Of a DNA stretch of 64,000 nt, positions 35,960 to 45,377 are shown one piece after another (position 1 is the first letter of the stretch; every line of letters starts with the position of its first letter). The position numbers and the translations under genes were made by a program. Source of the DNA: Acidianus sp. HS-5. GTDB lineage: Archaea; Thermoproteota; Thermoprotei_A; Sulfolobales; Sulfolobaceae. The stretch is from NCBI RefSeq assembly GCF_021655615.1, contig NZ_AP025245.1:186001-250000 (forward strand), given 5' to 3'. The notes under the pieces were generated by a model that saw only the letters and a program-made list of their open reading frames with translations, was not told where the DNA came from and did not search any database.

Positions 35960-36262
35960 TTACCACTTTTTCCCATTCGCCATAATCTCAGTACCGCCTT
36001 CACTTATTATCCTTAACTCCGGTATGACTGCAGTATGAGTGAGCATCTTTTGTGGGTTGCATAATTCGCCCATTTTAGGTTTATCGCTTAAAACTGAGAG
36101 CAATGAATTACTTACCACGGAAGTTACTTTATCATTTTCAGTAACTACTATGTTGGGGATTAAATATACCATTAATGTACCATTCTCATCTTTTAAACTA
36201 AATTTTGCTATTAAAGGTTTTATGCTCAAAACCTCATACTCAGTAAGTTTTTCACTCATCAT
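35960..36262 (-). CDS. Small protein, unknown (pair member)
   Basis: 100 residues, mostly predicted beta strands (SIKPLIAKFSLKDENG, LMVYLIPNIVVTENDK). No family recognised. Its start overlaps the stop of the gene at 36252-36470 by 11 bases, so the two form a pair. No membrane segment or signal. Confidence 0.5.
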   Translation of the reverse strand: MMSEKLTEYEVLSIKPLIAKFSLKDENGTLMVYLIPNIVVTENDKVTSVVSNSLLSVLSDKPKMGELCNPQKMLTHTAVIPELRIISEGGTEIMANGKKW

Positions 36263-36470
36263 ACTCTATCTCTAAGATGCTGATATTTCCCTGATCATTT
36301 CTGTATATAATAATCCTACCCTCGTGATACTCGATTTTACTCCACCTTTCGCCAAACTTAATTACAATTCCAGCTTCATTATCTAAAACTACAAGATAAA
36401 CTGGTTGTAAAGATGCATTAGAAACCATATTATCAAGGCTGGCGGCATTAGAAACAGATTGAACATTCAT
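36252..36470 (-). CDS. Small protein, unknown (pair member)
   Basis: 72 residues. It contains VYLVVLDNEAGIVIKFGERW and RIIIYRNDQG, a small beta-rich domain. No family recognised. It overlaps the following gene at 35960-36262. Confidence 0.5.
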   Translation of the reverse strand: MNVQSVSNAASLDNMVSNASLQPVYLVVLDNEAGIVIKFGERWSKIEYHEGRIIIYRNDQGNISILEIEYDE

Positions 36471-36590
36471 AAATAATCTAATGAGAAGCTAGTTAAAATA
36501 TTTAGGGAAACTAATGCAAGCACATAAGTGAGAGTCGAAGAAATCGGATAACTATCAAGGACACGTTAAAGTAACGTAAGCGGAATAGGC

Positions 36591-36755
36591 ATGAAACCAA
36601 GTAATAGTATTGAGCTAGTAATTGTGGCAAACCCTCAAGCAATTGAGAAGTTAGATAGGGCTGCAAGCTCGTTTAAGAATTCAATAAAGCATTTCAGTAG
36701 GCCGATTATAGCGAGATATTATCCAAACTTAGTGGTAAAACAATGTCAACAATGA
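36591..36755 (+). pseudogene. Short reading frame, probable gene remnant
   Basis: 54 codons from ATG 36591 to TGA 36753-36755, giving a coherent helical peptide (LDRAASSFKNSIKHFSR). After the stop, coding-like stretches (SNPYPRKFYHE) continue in other frames to about 36890, so this looks like a decayed gene of unknown kind. The rest of the gap to 36981 holds nothing I recognise. Confidence 0.4.
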
Positions 36756-36981
36756 TATGCACTTCAAGCTGATATAATAAGTATAGCGTATTATGACCTG
36801 GATATTCTAATGTATTCAAATCCTTATCCAAGGAAATTCTATCATGAGTAAGATAAAGAGAATATTCTAATGCTTTTTAAGGCATTAAAGGGTAAGATCC
36901 TTTATACACACTTTTGATAATTTTAGAGAGATCGTTATATTTCAGACCAAAAAGTATACTATTTTATTTGTAGAAATGAAT

Positions 36982-39009
36982 CTATAGTAATTCTAATGGA
37001 TTTTTTGTTATAGGTTTATATTCATTATCTAATTTTAAACACTTTAGTTTATCCCATATGCCTTTTTTACACTCGTCTTTTTTGATAATCGATCCTTCAT
37101 AACTTAACATTATATATTCATATTTATTTCCACTATCGGTTTTTATTATTATACCTCTTTTATTATATCCTATAGAAACTATATTATTCATTTTTATGGT
37201 ATTAATATCGATAATTTTCCTTGAAGATAAAATTTTTCCATCATCAGAAATTTTGGCTAAATAATGCATATTATTACATAATAAATTAACCTTTACGCTT
37301 TCTTTATCACTCATTAGATTCTCCTTACATTTACCTTGAATATTAAAGAGTGAATATGTCATTCTTATAGCATATGAATCATTTATTTTCACTTTTTGAT
37401 AAATTAACTCTCCGTTAGTTTTCCATATAAACGCATAACTAAAATTTGAATCATATGCTATAGCGGAAATTTTATCACCACAGCTCTTTATAGAATACAA
37501 ATTATAACCATGATTAGCTATAAATATTTTTAAATAGTTCTCATTTATATTTTTATTTACGCTTTTTATAGTTCCCTCTAGGGATATCTCGTATTTAGCA
37601 GATCCAGTTATCCCATTTTCCAGTATTATCCATGAATCTCTAAGATCGTATTCTGTTCTCATAGGTTTTGAAAACATATTATTTATAAAATCTTCAAGGG
37701 CAATTTTTTGAGCATTAATCAATGATACTCCAATTTTATTACATAACACATTCTTGGAATAAGGATTAACATGGCATTTATAGAGATAATCAGCAGTTAA
37801 AAACACGTCGTAATCTCCTTCTACCTTAACTATATTTCCATTTACTTTATTTTGTGCAAGTTTTATTGCATAATCTTTTGTTATCCTGACAGTCTTTTGT
37901 ATTATTTTACCTGCTTTATTAAGTTTAATTCGTATTTCTATTTTGTCATCCTGATAATTAATAGTATATCCGTCATTATCCCTTGATATCTTAGGAGAAT
38001 TTTTTAACTCAGTTTCCTTTTTAATTTCCATCAAGGCTAATTTTTCTAACTTTTCATTATCTATAGGTTTAAAAATGATATTCAAATTATTCCTACTAAC
38101 AGTAACTACAGCCTCAGTTAGTTCAACTTGAAATATAATCTTATAAGTATCTAGATACCATGACTTTTTCTTCAGTTCTTTAGAAATATCGATTATGTGA
38201 CTATAATGAGGTAACCTTCTTTTTGCTACTTCTACTGCCAAAGTAGTTATTTTAGCGTATTCAACGCCAAGTTTCTCATACTTAACTTCAGAAGCAATTA
38301 TTGTTTTTTGCATCGGAGTTTCCAAAATTTTGGAAAGATCTTCTCCATTTCCGCCTATTGCGATTTGTGATGAAAGAACTCTCCTTCTTCTATCGTTTTG
38401 AAAATTATAACCAATTTTTACTTGGAATACATATAATCTCTTTAATATAGCTTCAGTCCTTTTTATCTTATAATTCCCATATTTTCCAACTAAGTTTTCA
38501 GCTTTATTTATTGCGTCATTTATATCCAGATACACGCCTTCATTGACCTTGATTTCCTTAATATTCTCCTTTTCCATTATTTGTGAATCTTCCGAATCCT
38601 TAGTAGGTGGACGCATGGGCACTCTTATTTGTTTTTGTTGGATTAAATCGGACAGCCTAATACCATTAATTAGGCTAATATTATATTTGCTTGCTACTTC
38701 AATAGCGTCTGCAGTAAAATCAGAAGTCGTTATTATTATTCCCTTATCGCAGTCATATAATGTCATTGAAGAATAAAGATCTCTTACCGTTTTCTCCCCT
38801 ATTTTAGTTTTAGTATATCTTTTTATTTGAATTGCATATTTATGTATACCATCCAGTTCTTCTTTCAGCGCTAAAATATCTACACCTTTATCTCCGGAAC
38901 CTCCTATCCATTTTATATTCTTAAATCCCAATTTTGGTAAAAACTCATAGGCTATGAACTTTTCGAACGATATAGGATCAAGATGCGCTAAGTAATCAGT
39001 AATACTCAT
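36982..39009 (-). CDS. Mrr-like restriction endonuclease domain fused to a large unknown region
   Basis: 675 residues. The first about 115 residues are a PD-(D/E)xK nuclease of the Mrr type: GSGDKGVDIL (Asp44), then YAIQIKRY (Gln61-x-Lys63) and KGIIITTSDFT. The following 540 residues are beta-rich with repeated motifs such as NAQKIALEDF and KLAQNKVNG and resemble no domain I know. Mrr nucleases cut modified or foreign DNA. The unknown part may sense the target. The ATG at 39009 is preceded by AT-rich promoter-like DNA shared with the repeat element A. Confidence 0.7.
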   Translation of the reverse strand: MSITDYLAHLDPISFEKFIAYEFLPKLGFKNIKWIGGSGDKGVDILALKEELDGIHKYAIQIKRYTKTKIGEKTVRDLYSSMTLYDCDKGIIITTSDFTADAIEVASKYNISLINGIRLSDLIQQKQIRVPMRPPTKDSEDSQIMEKENIKEIKVNEGVYLDINDAINKAENLVGKYGNYKIKRTEAILKRLYVFQVKIGYNFQNDRRRRVLSSQIAIGGNGEDLSKILETPMQKTIIASEVKYEKLGVEYAKITTLAVEVAKRRLPHYSHIIDISKELKKKSWYLDTYKIIFQVELTEAVVTVSRNNLNIIFKPIDNEKLEKLALMEIKKETELKNSPKISRDNDGYTINYQDDKIEIRIKLNKAGKIIQKTVRITKDYAIKLAQNKVNGNIVKVEGDYDVFLTADYLYKCHVNPYSKNVLCNKIGVSLINAQKIALEDFINNMFSKPMRTEYDLRDSWIILENGITGSAKYEISLEGTIKSVNKNINENYLKIFIANHGYNLYSIKSCGDKISAIAYDSNFSYAFIWKTNGELIYQKVKINDSYAIRMTYSLFNIQGKCKENLMSDKESVKVNLLCNNMHYLAKISDDGKILSSRKIIDINTIKMNNIVSIGYNKRGIIIKTDSGNKYEYIMLSYEGSIIKKDECKKGIWDKLKCLKLDNEYKPITKNPLELL

Positions 39010-39232
39010 GCAAATTATTATGTTATAGTGAAATATAAAGATTAATATTCTTTTTTTAAGTCTATAATGCGTGTTGATGTGATAATTAAATATTCTCTTA
39101 ATAGCATGTACACGGAAATGACTATATTTAGAGTATGAGCAAACTTGATTGGTTCTATAAATGTTAACGTCAGTTAATAATTACCTAGTAATTAAGAGTA
39201 TTTGATAATAACCTAAAATAACACGCATTAGA

Positions 39233-39402
39233 ATGAAGAGGTAAGTGAAAGTTTTTTTAATTAATTTTTTGAGCTGGGGAGTCGGGCAACAATGAAAGGC
39301 TTGTGACTTGAAGCATGATGAAATAGGACTATACGAAGCTCGACCTTACATGTTTATTTTCTCCTCTTGTGTTAAAAAGTTTTATTATACAAAGAATGCT
39401 CT
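39233..39402 (+). ncRNA. Structured repeat element, copy A
   Basis: Core at 39279-39346, closed by GTCGGGC pairing with GCTCGAC (one G-U wobble). The C' box ATGATGA (39315-39321) is intact; box C is altered (CAATGAAA) and D' reads CTTGA. A promoter-like AATTAATTTTTT precedes the core, and TTTATTTTCTCC then TTAAAAAGTTTTATTATAC follow. The 200 bases upstream (39075-39270) also match copy B. It is one of five such elements, all + strand. Confidence 0.55.
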
Positions 39403-39546
39403 ATAAAAGCTCTTATGCGTTTCATAGTAGCATACTAACGTCATTAAGTGACATTATGTAATATCTTGTATCTTGGTAAGTGGTCGATTACGCGCTAATC
39501 TTTTACTAAATATCTTTAAAAATCATTATCTATATAGGTAAGTGCT

Positions 39547-40455
39547 ATGTGTACACTTTATTCACCTGCTATCGCCTCCTTAATAATTTTTATAGCAACC
39601 ACGGCATTTACTATACTGTATAGAGAAATATTATATTCGATTTTAAATAAAATTTCTGATATAAGTAAACTTATCGATAAACGTTTTGCGTTACAAAATA
39701 TAGATCTGCAAATAGACAGGCTTGCAAAACTGTTATTTAAATTGGATGAGAAAACTAAAGATTATTCCGCTTGTTTAAACAGATATTTGCTACTTAGTTG
39801 CGTAATTGACCTACCTGAGGACATAAAAAATTATGCTTTAGATATGGATATTAAAAGAAAATATACTATATTTCTGAAAACTCTAAAATGCTCTGCTAAG
39901 AAATTGCTTAATCCATTTGGAGAAGAATTCAAGTCCAAAGATGTTTTACTACAAAAAATAGACTATTTTATAACTTCTCTAGAGATAGATAAGGCATTTA
40001 TTGTATATCCCTCTTATACTATGGAAAAATTTAGGAAACTTTTCATTCATTACTTACTGATATTTATTACATTTCTAGTGTTATCGATATATTTAATTAT
40101 TTTTATTATATCACAAAATATTTCTCATATATTTTATATATTGATATCATATCCTATTCTATACGTTTTTTCCAGTTTGATAATAGCTATGTATAGATCA
40201 ACAAAAAGCTATAATTCAAAGAAGTTCTCTTATTTATCGTGTATTTTATTCATTATATTTGCAGTACTCTATACACTAATTCTTGTAAAGTTAATTTGTA
40301 TTTGTGCGGACATGTTCTCTTTGCTATATCTCTCTGTATGGGTTATAATAATCTCTATAAAATCTTTTCTTGAAATAAGTGGATATATTAATGATAATCT
40401 TGAAAGATTGAAAAGATTTGAAATTTATAAAGAATACTTTAGTAAATCTTCTTAA
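39547..40455 (+). CDS. Polytopic membrane protein, unknown
   Basis: 302 residues. One membrane helix near residues 8-28, a cytoplasmic helical region of about 120 residues (KISDISKLIDKRF to KAFIVYPSY), then four helices from about residue 167. No family recognised. It converges on the gene at 40439-40882 with a 17-base overlap. The plan (soluble helical domain between membrane helices) resembles some abortive-infection membrane effectors, but nothing shows that role. Confidence 0.5.
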   Translation: MCTLYSPAIASLIIFIATTAFTILYREILYSILNKISDISKLIDKRFALQNIDLQIDRLAKLLFKLDEKTKDYSACLNRYLLLSCVIDLPEDIKNYALDMDIKRKYTIFLKTLKCSAKKLLNPFGEEFKSKDVLLQKIDYFITSLEIDKAFIVYPSYTMEKFRKLFIHYLLIFITFLVLSIYLIIFIISQNISHIFYILISYPILYVFSSLIIAMYRSTKSYNSKKFSYLSCILFIIFAVLYTLILVKLICICADMFSLLYLSVWVIIISIKSFLEISGYINDNLERLKRFEIYKEYFSKSS

Positions 40456-40882
40456 GATAAATATATCTTCTAGTGTATTGAGGAAATTTTATATAAACAT
40501 ACGCTAACAAATCCTCAGTAGACATTCTTATTAGCCTATCAATATAATTTAAATCATCACCTTTCATTGTTATTTTAGAATCCTTAAGAGGTTTAATAAC
40601 GTATTTATAATCAGAATCTATGTTATCCTTTTTACTGGAATTAGGTAATAATTCAATTTCAACTAATTTCTCTTTTTCGAGTTTATTTAAAGCCTTATCT
40701 ATATCTACAGAGTAAGGACCAAATTTATAAGGCTTAAAATTTGCAGGAATGTCAAGACCTAACTCGTTCTTTATAAGAAACAGAATCTTCTGCAGCTTAA
40801 CCTTATTAATACTCTTTCTCAGCTCATTGGCACGATTAAGCACAAAGAGAATCCAATTGCATAAACTTTCAGTCATATGCAC
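40439..40882 (-). CDS. SocA/YwgA-like (Panacea-type) protein, candidate antitoxin
   Basis: 147 residues. INKVKLQKILFLIKNELG followed by FKPYKFGPYSVDIDKALNKL matches the KLQK...YGPYS core of SocA/YwgA-like proteins, which act as antitoxins or regulators. A paralogue, broken by a frameshift, is at 57094-57562; the C-terminal ends of the two (LLAYVYIKFPQYTRRYIYL and EILNYVYMKYLEYTRYSII) also match. No toxin is recognised beside it, unless the membrane protein at 39547 is the partner. Confidence 0.5.
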   Translation of the reverse strand: MHMTESLCNWILFVLNRANELRKSINKVKLQKILFLIKNELGLDIPANFKPYKFGPYSVDIDKALNKLEKEKLVEIELLPNSSKKDNIDSDYKYVIKPLKDSKITMKGDDLNYIDRLIRMSTEDLLAYVYIKFPQYTRRYIYLKKIY

Positions 40883-41136
40883 ATCTCTATTGGTTAAGTA
40901 TTAAATTTTATAACATAACAAGACTCGATATAGATCTAAAATTTCCTAAATATCAGTATGTACATTAAACTAAAGACTTCATTTTTATTATGATAATAAA
41001 AGGCTTGTTAATTGAAGTTTTCATAATTATTATCTAAAAAGTTACTTAGAATAGTTGATGTAATAAGTATAAATTTATACTATCCAGGTTAGCGTTAGTG
41101 AATATTTTGGAGGAAACTGAAAAATACATAGCCCTG

Positions 41137-41580
41137 CTAAGCAAGCTTTAATTTCCTTAGATAGTCTACTAACCCCTCCTTAGAATCAATAATTCCGAAA
41201 ACATAGTCAGCTTCTTTTGAAACGTCTATGCCATAACTTTTATATTCATCCACTATCTTATCCCTAATCTTAAGCCTAGCCAAAAAGTCCGCATCAGTAT
41301 CTAACAATAATTCTCCGTAAAAGTAAGCTAACCTAGCATGATATCCTTCTTTCCTAAGCCTTAATGCGAACTCTAAAAGCATAACCAAATCCAAATGTGC
41401 CTCTTCTAATCCATTCTCACTGACGCTCTTCCTCATGAAGTCAACCAACTTAGAGTCTACCATGTCTTCAACACTATTCATGAATTTTCTCAGAATCTTA
41501 AGCTTCTCATCGCATATCCCAGTTTCCTCATACGACTTAAGTACGCTAGGATTTAATGAGATTATAGTTATTGAGTACAA
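41137..41580 (-). CDS. Small helical protein, unknown
   Basis: 147 residues, mostly helical. The stretch DLVMLLEFALRLRKEGYHARLAYFYGELLL resembles the helical bundle of HEPN-like proteins, but no RxxxxH motif is seen. The actual start may be at one of the inner ATGs (for example MNSVEDM). No coupled neighbour. Confidence 0.45.
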   Translation of the reverse strand: MYSITIISLNPSVLKSYEETGICDEKLKILRKFMNSVEDMVDSKLVDFMRKSVSENGLEEAHLDLVMLLEFALRLRKEGYHARLAYFYGELLLDTDADFLARLKIRDKIVDEYKSYGIDVSKEADYVFGIIDSKEGLVDYLRKLKLA

Positions 41581-42371
41581 GACGTCTTTAAGCGAGCACA
41601 GAACTTTAGGAATTGGGATTCTTCTATTAGATTTAAAAAATAGGTAGGTCCAATACTCTCAACTGTTGGCTAGGGCTTAAATAGGAAAACCTGGACAGAA
41701 ATAGTCCAGTATTCTCCCGTAAGAGACGCTCTTTCTGCAGCATAATTTTTAATAAGGGATTTATATAGTGGTCATCTATATCTAGGTCGACTAAAGGTAA
41801 CAAATTATCCATAATTTATCGCCTAACAATTTACTAAAGCGTCTATTACCTTGTAAGGCATAATATAATGATTTTCTACAATACATAAGTTCCATATTTT
41901 CATAAGTTTATCTACTTATACGCATTTAAAAAGCTTATGAATGGTAGGCTAATTGGTCAATAGCACATCTGAGATCACTCTTTCTTACCTCCTACTATAA
42001 CTTATAAAAAGCGTACGCTAATAAGGATCAACCATAAGCTATCTCATGACCTCTAATTACTTATCTCCTCGTATCCAGTAAAGTGACTACTCTCAAATTT
42101 ACAGTTGTCTGCTAGAGGATTGTAAAAAAGCTTTGTTAGAGTATGCTTCTCCATAAGATAAGTTGTCATTCATATATTAATATACTTTATTTGTTATCCT
42201 GACCATTTGTTCATGTACTCAAAATGGTACTATCCTATTTCCGTTAATATTAATAAGGCAATAACATCTGCCTTTTTTGCCTACTTTTCTTAGATGTTAA
42301 GCTCATTAATTCAAGCATGTAAAGGTAAGTTTCACTAGTGTTTTGGAAAAGTTCTTGATCATGATTTAGTA
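41581..42371. other. Gene-poor stretch with decayed sequences
   Basis: No intact gene that I trust. On the minus strand near 41660-41830 a short frame opens with MDNLLPLVDLDIDDHYINP and a different frame continues with AERASLTGEYWT, which looks like a decayed small gene. The remainder (41850-42371) shows nothing. Confidence 0.35.
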
Positions 42372-42731
42372 TTGCATCCTTTGTCTAAAGCCATAAACTT
42401 TCTAGAAGCACTAACTTTGATAAAAATTAGAGAGAACAAGGCAAATGATGTTATATTTTTAGTTAGTACTTATAATATCACTTTAAATATGTCTCAAAAT
42501 AACGTCCAAACTATAATTGATGAATGTAGCAAATTGCAAAGCCTTAAAGAAGAAATTGTAAGAAGTTGCATTAGAAGTATTTCTTGGGAAATTATGATAT
42601 TTATAGCAAACGAACTCGGCAAGTGTTATGAGGGCTTTCTAGGAATAATAAACTGTAATGGAAAACGTGTAAGCAAAGGAATAAGTGAGTCAAGTCATCA
42701 AAGATTTTCACGAAATACTAATCAAGAATAA
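42372..42731 (+). CDS. Small helical protein, unknown
   Basis: 119 residues from TTG at 42372. Helical and Cys-containing, with no recognised domain. It overlaps the next gene by 47 bases in another frame, which is large; the last about 17 residues may be noise from a shifted end. The pair looks co-transcribed. Confidence 0.35.
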   Translation: MHPLSKAINFLEALTLIKIRENKANDVIFLVSTYNITLNMSQNNVQTIIDECSKLQSLKEEIVRSCIRSISWEIMIFIANELGKCYEGFLGIINCNGKRVSKGISESSHQRFSRNTNQE

Positions 42732-43074
42732 CATAAAAAACGCTGAAGACATTATAGCTAATATTGAATTAATTTATTTGATGAGAATTATTGCTGATCA
42801 TTTCGGAGCTGATAGAATTTTTTCCTCCAGTGGAGAATTAGTGATAACATACCTCTGCAAAACTAGTAAGCCTCGCAAGCCTTCAGATTATTGTAATGCA
42901 CAATGTAAATATAGTATTAGTAATAATAAATTGAAGCAAGTTGCATTTATTCAATCTTCTACGACGCAAGACATTGACCTGGAGTTTAATAGTAAGATGC
43001 TATCAAAAGTTGTTGAGTGTGCTAAAATTCTACTTAAAGACTTAGTCCCTGCCGTTAAGTCTATCTGTACTTGA
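42685..43074 (+). CDS. Small protein, unknown
   Basis: 129 residues from GTG at 42685. Helical N-terminal half (NAEDIIANIELIYLMRIIADHFG), a Cys-containing middle, and a helical end. No family recognised. It converges with the minus-strand gene at 43042 with a 33-base overlap. Possibly roadblock-like, but not shown. Confidence 0.4.
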   Translation: MSQVIKDFHEILIKNNIKNAEDIIANIELIYLMRIIADHFGADRIFSSSGELVITYLCKTSKPRKPSDYCNAQCKYSISNNKLKQVAFIQSSTTQDIDLEFNSKMLSKVVECAKILLKDLVPAVKSICT

Positions 43075-43830
43075 AAGCTTTTTCCATACATCTCCTGCGA
43101 AGAATATCCTAGAAAATAGGAAAGGATACCACGGTTCTGAAGAGAATTCATTCTTAATTTCCTCGTATTTATCTTTGTAACTATTCTCTAGAACTATCCA
43201 AAATTCTCCTTCACAACAAGTAGCGTAAACTCCAAACCCCTTTTCATTAAACCTATGAAGAAGCAAAATAAGAAGAAATAATGCATAGTGCGGATTACCG
43301 TATTTCTTACTTTTAGCCTCATCCATAAAGCATTCCAATCCGCTAAAAATATCATTCGTACTAACTATAAAATTGAAATACGCCATAAAATTGAAAGGTA
43401 TATTAGAATTGACCAGTCTATCGATAAATGCAATGCTTGTCACTGCCTTAGTAGGAAATAGGAGAACCTTTTCTTTTAGGATCTTTGGGATATATATTGA
43501 AATTATTGTTATACTATTATTTAAAATTTTGAAAATTTCCATAATAATGTATGAGCTGAGTATTTTTTCAAGTAACTTTTTATAATCTATACTACAATTT
43601 AATGAATATTTTTCTTTATAATACAATAAATAGTCTATACTCCTAAGGAAATCTTCTGTCTCGTTCTCTCCTCCCAATTTATCTGCATACTTGACGTACT
43701 CTTCACAAAAAGTGTCAAATGAGATAGGTGAAGCGTTGTGCATACCCTTTAATATCCTTCTCAAGTTCTCATCGTCTATATCATAGGATATTAACTCATC
43801 AACATTAAAGTCTTCAGCAGAAGTTAACAT
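43042..43830 (-). CDS. Protein of unknown function
   Basis: About 262 residues from ATG at 43830 (MLTSAEDFNVDEL); the open frame continues to 43887, but that part lies in the shared upstream region of repeat copy B. Helical, with a few hydrophobic stretches and the ending EPWYPFLFSRIFFAGDVW. Not recognised. Confidence 0.45.
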   Translation of the reverse strand: MLTSAEDFNVDELISYDIDDENLRRILKGMHNASPISFDTFCEEYVKYADKLGGENETEDFLRSIDYLLYYKEKYSLNCSIDYKKLLEKILSSYIIMEIFKILNNSITIISIYIPKILKEKVLLFPTKAVTSIAFIDRLVNSNIPFNFMAYFNFIVSTNDIFSGLECFMDEAKSKKYGNPHYALFLLILLLHRFNEKGFGVYATCCEGEFWIVLENSYKDKYEEIKNEFSSEPWYPFLFSRIFFAGDVWKKLSSTDRLNGRD

Positions 43831-43984
43831 TATAAAAATGTATCTTAATGTGATAATTAAATATTTCCTCAATAGAATGTATAGCAAGAACTATTAGATA
43901 AACAAACTTGATCAACTCTATAATAGTTGCTTAGCAATGAAAAGTGCTCGATAATAGGTTAAAATAATGGCTATATCATTAGAG

Positions 43985-44130
43985 AGATGACTGAAAGGTT
44001 TTTTGAGCTGGGGTCGGGCAATGATGAACGGCTTGAGACTTGAACATGATTCCGGGCTATACGGAGCCTGACCCCAAATATTTACTTTTTCCCTTTTATT
44101 AAAAAGCTTTATTATACAAGGGCTCGCTTG
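43985..44130 (+). ncRNA. Structured repeat element, copy B
   Basis: Core at 44010-44075, closed by GGGGTCGGGC pairing with GCCTGACCCC over 10 bp (one G-U wobble). Box C ATGATGA at 44021-44027 is intact; C' has decayed (ATGATTC). GGCTATACGG is shared with the other copies. After the core, T-rich DNA and TTAAAAAGCTTTATTATAC follow. The 5' flank to about 43848 matches that of copy A. Confidence 0.55.
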
Positions 44131-44167
44131 CTGATTTCTTAAATGCTACAATACAACTTAATTAAAG

Positions 44168-44489
44168 CTAATAAATGTATAATACAGACTCTAAACACCC
44201 TTCTACTATTCTTTTTCCTTTTACTCGTACATATTGAGATTTATACTTTTCATACTCCTCAAATTCTTCTAAACTTTTTGTACTTTCAAACTTTACTTGT
44301 TGAAAACCTGCAATACCTAATACACTATCTAATGGTATCCTCATAAGAACCTACATAATATTCTAATTCGCAAGTGTCAGATTCACGTTTCCGATTCATA
44401 TTTTCAAAACTCTTTGTAGGTAATAGTGATAGTATGTCATTTATAAACAAACTACTATTAGATATTATTACAATTTTAATGCTTTTTCT
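44168..44489 (-). pseudogene. Small gene split by a frameshift, unknown
   Basis: Two frames join: 44489 to 44325 (MRKSIKIVIISNS to GSYEDTIR, stop) and 44344 to 44168 (MRIPLDSVLGIAGFQQV to VEGCLESVLYIY, stop). Both read as coherent protein, and the second has its own ATG overlapping the first by 20 bases. It is either two tiny coupled genes or one gene of about 110 codons with a one-base shift. No family recognised. Confidence 0.4.
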
Positions 44490-44682
44490 CATGATCAACT
44501 TTACATAAGGAGATTGAGGCGAATAATTTGTATGAAGCACTTTTGTGCTGCTCTAAAAGATTCTTCGCATTTGTCTAGGCGATGTTGATATACTTTCTCT
44601 ACCATAACATGAAATTTATTTTCCGAGTTAATAAATTTTGATAAAATATTACTTATACAGAAAATTTACATAGACTTTCCCA

Positions 44683-44745
44683 TTTTACATTCCCAAAGCC
44701 CATCCTTAGTCAATGGCTCCCACTACCTATTCTTTAAATACCAAC
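44683..44745 (-). pseudogene. Remnant of the 3' end of an rfbB-like gene
   Basis: On the minus strand this reads WYLKNR, a stop, then WEPLTKD, which aligns with the end of RfbB at 61856-62821 (WYVKNKWWWEPLINDKF). At the DNA level, TCAATGGCTCCCAC is identical in both. It stands alone and is fused directly to a TnpB remnant. Confidence 0.7.
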
Positions 44746-44860
44746 AGTGTTTACCCATAGCGTAACTTATCCTTGCTCTTCTAATTCCACCATGGTCATA
44801 CCTCTTAAGAGATACACGGACACTTTTAACTCATTGGTGCTAGTCTAGGGAAACACCGTT
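44746..44860 (-). pseudogene. Remnant of the 3' end of a TnpB-like gene
   Basis: The stretch matches the end of the TnpB-like gene at 32380-32500 (GTGTTTACCC, GCGTAACTTAT, then CTCATTGGTGC and GGGAAACACC), with small deletions. It directly continues the rfbB remnant. It marks a past insertion or recombination. Confidence 0.75.
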
Positions 44861-44987
44861 CAAAAGGATATCCATGATTAACCAGTTTGCATATGTGGTT
44901 GTGCGTTGCATATTCGTCCTTCCGTTTAGCTATTGTCGATAAAATTACTCTAAAAAGCTTATTACCTAACGGTTAGACTGTATATTT

Positions 44988-45377
44988 ATGAATGAGTATA
45001 TTGCCAAATATATTATATCTAAGGGTTACAGAAGGGTTGGGGAGATAAACATTAGGTATGTAGCTAATGACGACGAGAGCATTAAAATTGCTAAATCTGT
45101 TTGTGAGAAGTTAGGCGAGGAAGATGTTGAGGAGTTAGTCGTAGAGAGAATAATAGGTGAAGCAAATGGCAGTCCACCAGGTAAGTCAGACGATGATAAA
45201 TTACTTGGGACTATAGCAGGCGTAATAATGAGCACGTTAACAGATCATGTCATAGATTCTACAATAACTAAAGTGGTATACTCCAAAAAGTATCCTTGCA
45301 TTAGACCGAGATCATTAGACGATTTGGATAAATATATTGATACCAAGAGATTAGAAGAGATCGTTAATGAACGTTGA
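44988..45377 (+). CDS. Unknown protein upstream of a decayed PIN toxin, possible antitoxin
   Basis: 129 residues. The middle is acidic (EEDVEELVVERIIGEAN, then SPPGKSDDDK), and the rest is helical. No domain recognised. Its last codons overlap the ATG (45367) of a PIN-like gene in another frame, the overlap usual for toxin-antitoxin pairs, so an antitoxin role is possible. TATA-like sequence is present near 44963. Confidence 0.5.
   Translation: MNEYIAKYIISKGYRRVGEINIRYVANDDESIKIAKSVCEKLGEEDVEELVVERIIGEANGSPPGKSDDDKLLGTIAGVIMSTLTDHVIDSTITKVVYSKKYPCIRPRSLDDLDKYIDTKRLEEIVNER

Noticed and set aside
44143..44346. Plus-strand hydrophobic frame of 67 codons
   Set aside because: It lies opposite a minus-strand frame with clearer coding character and consists mainly of Phe/Leu from its A-rich complement.
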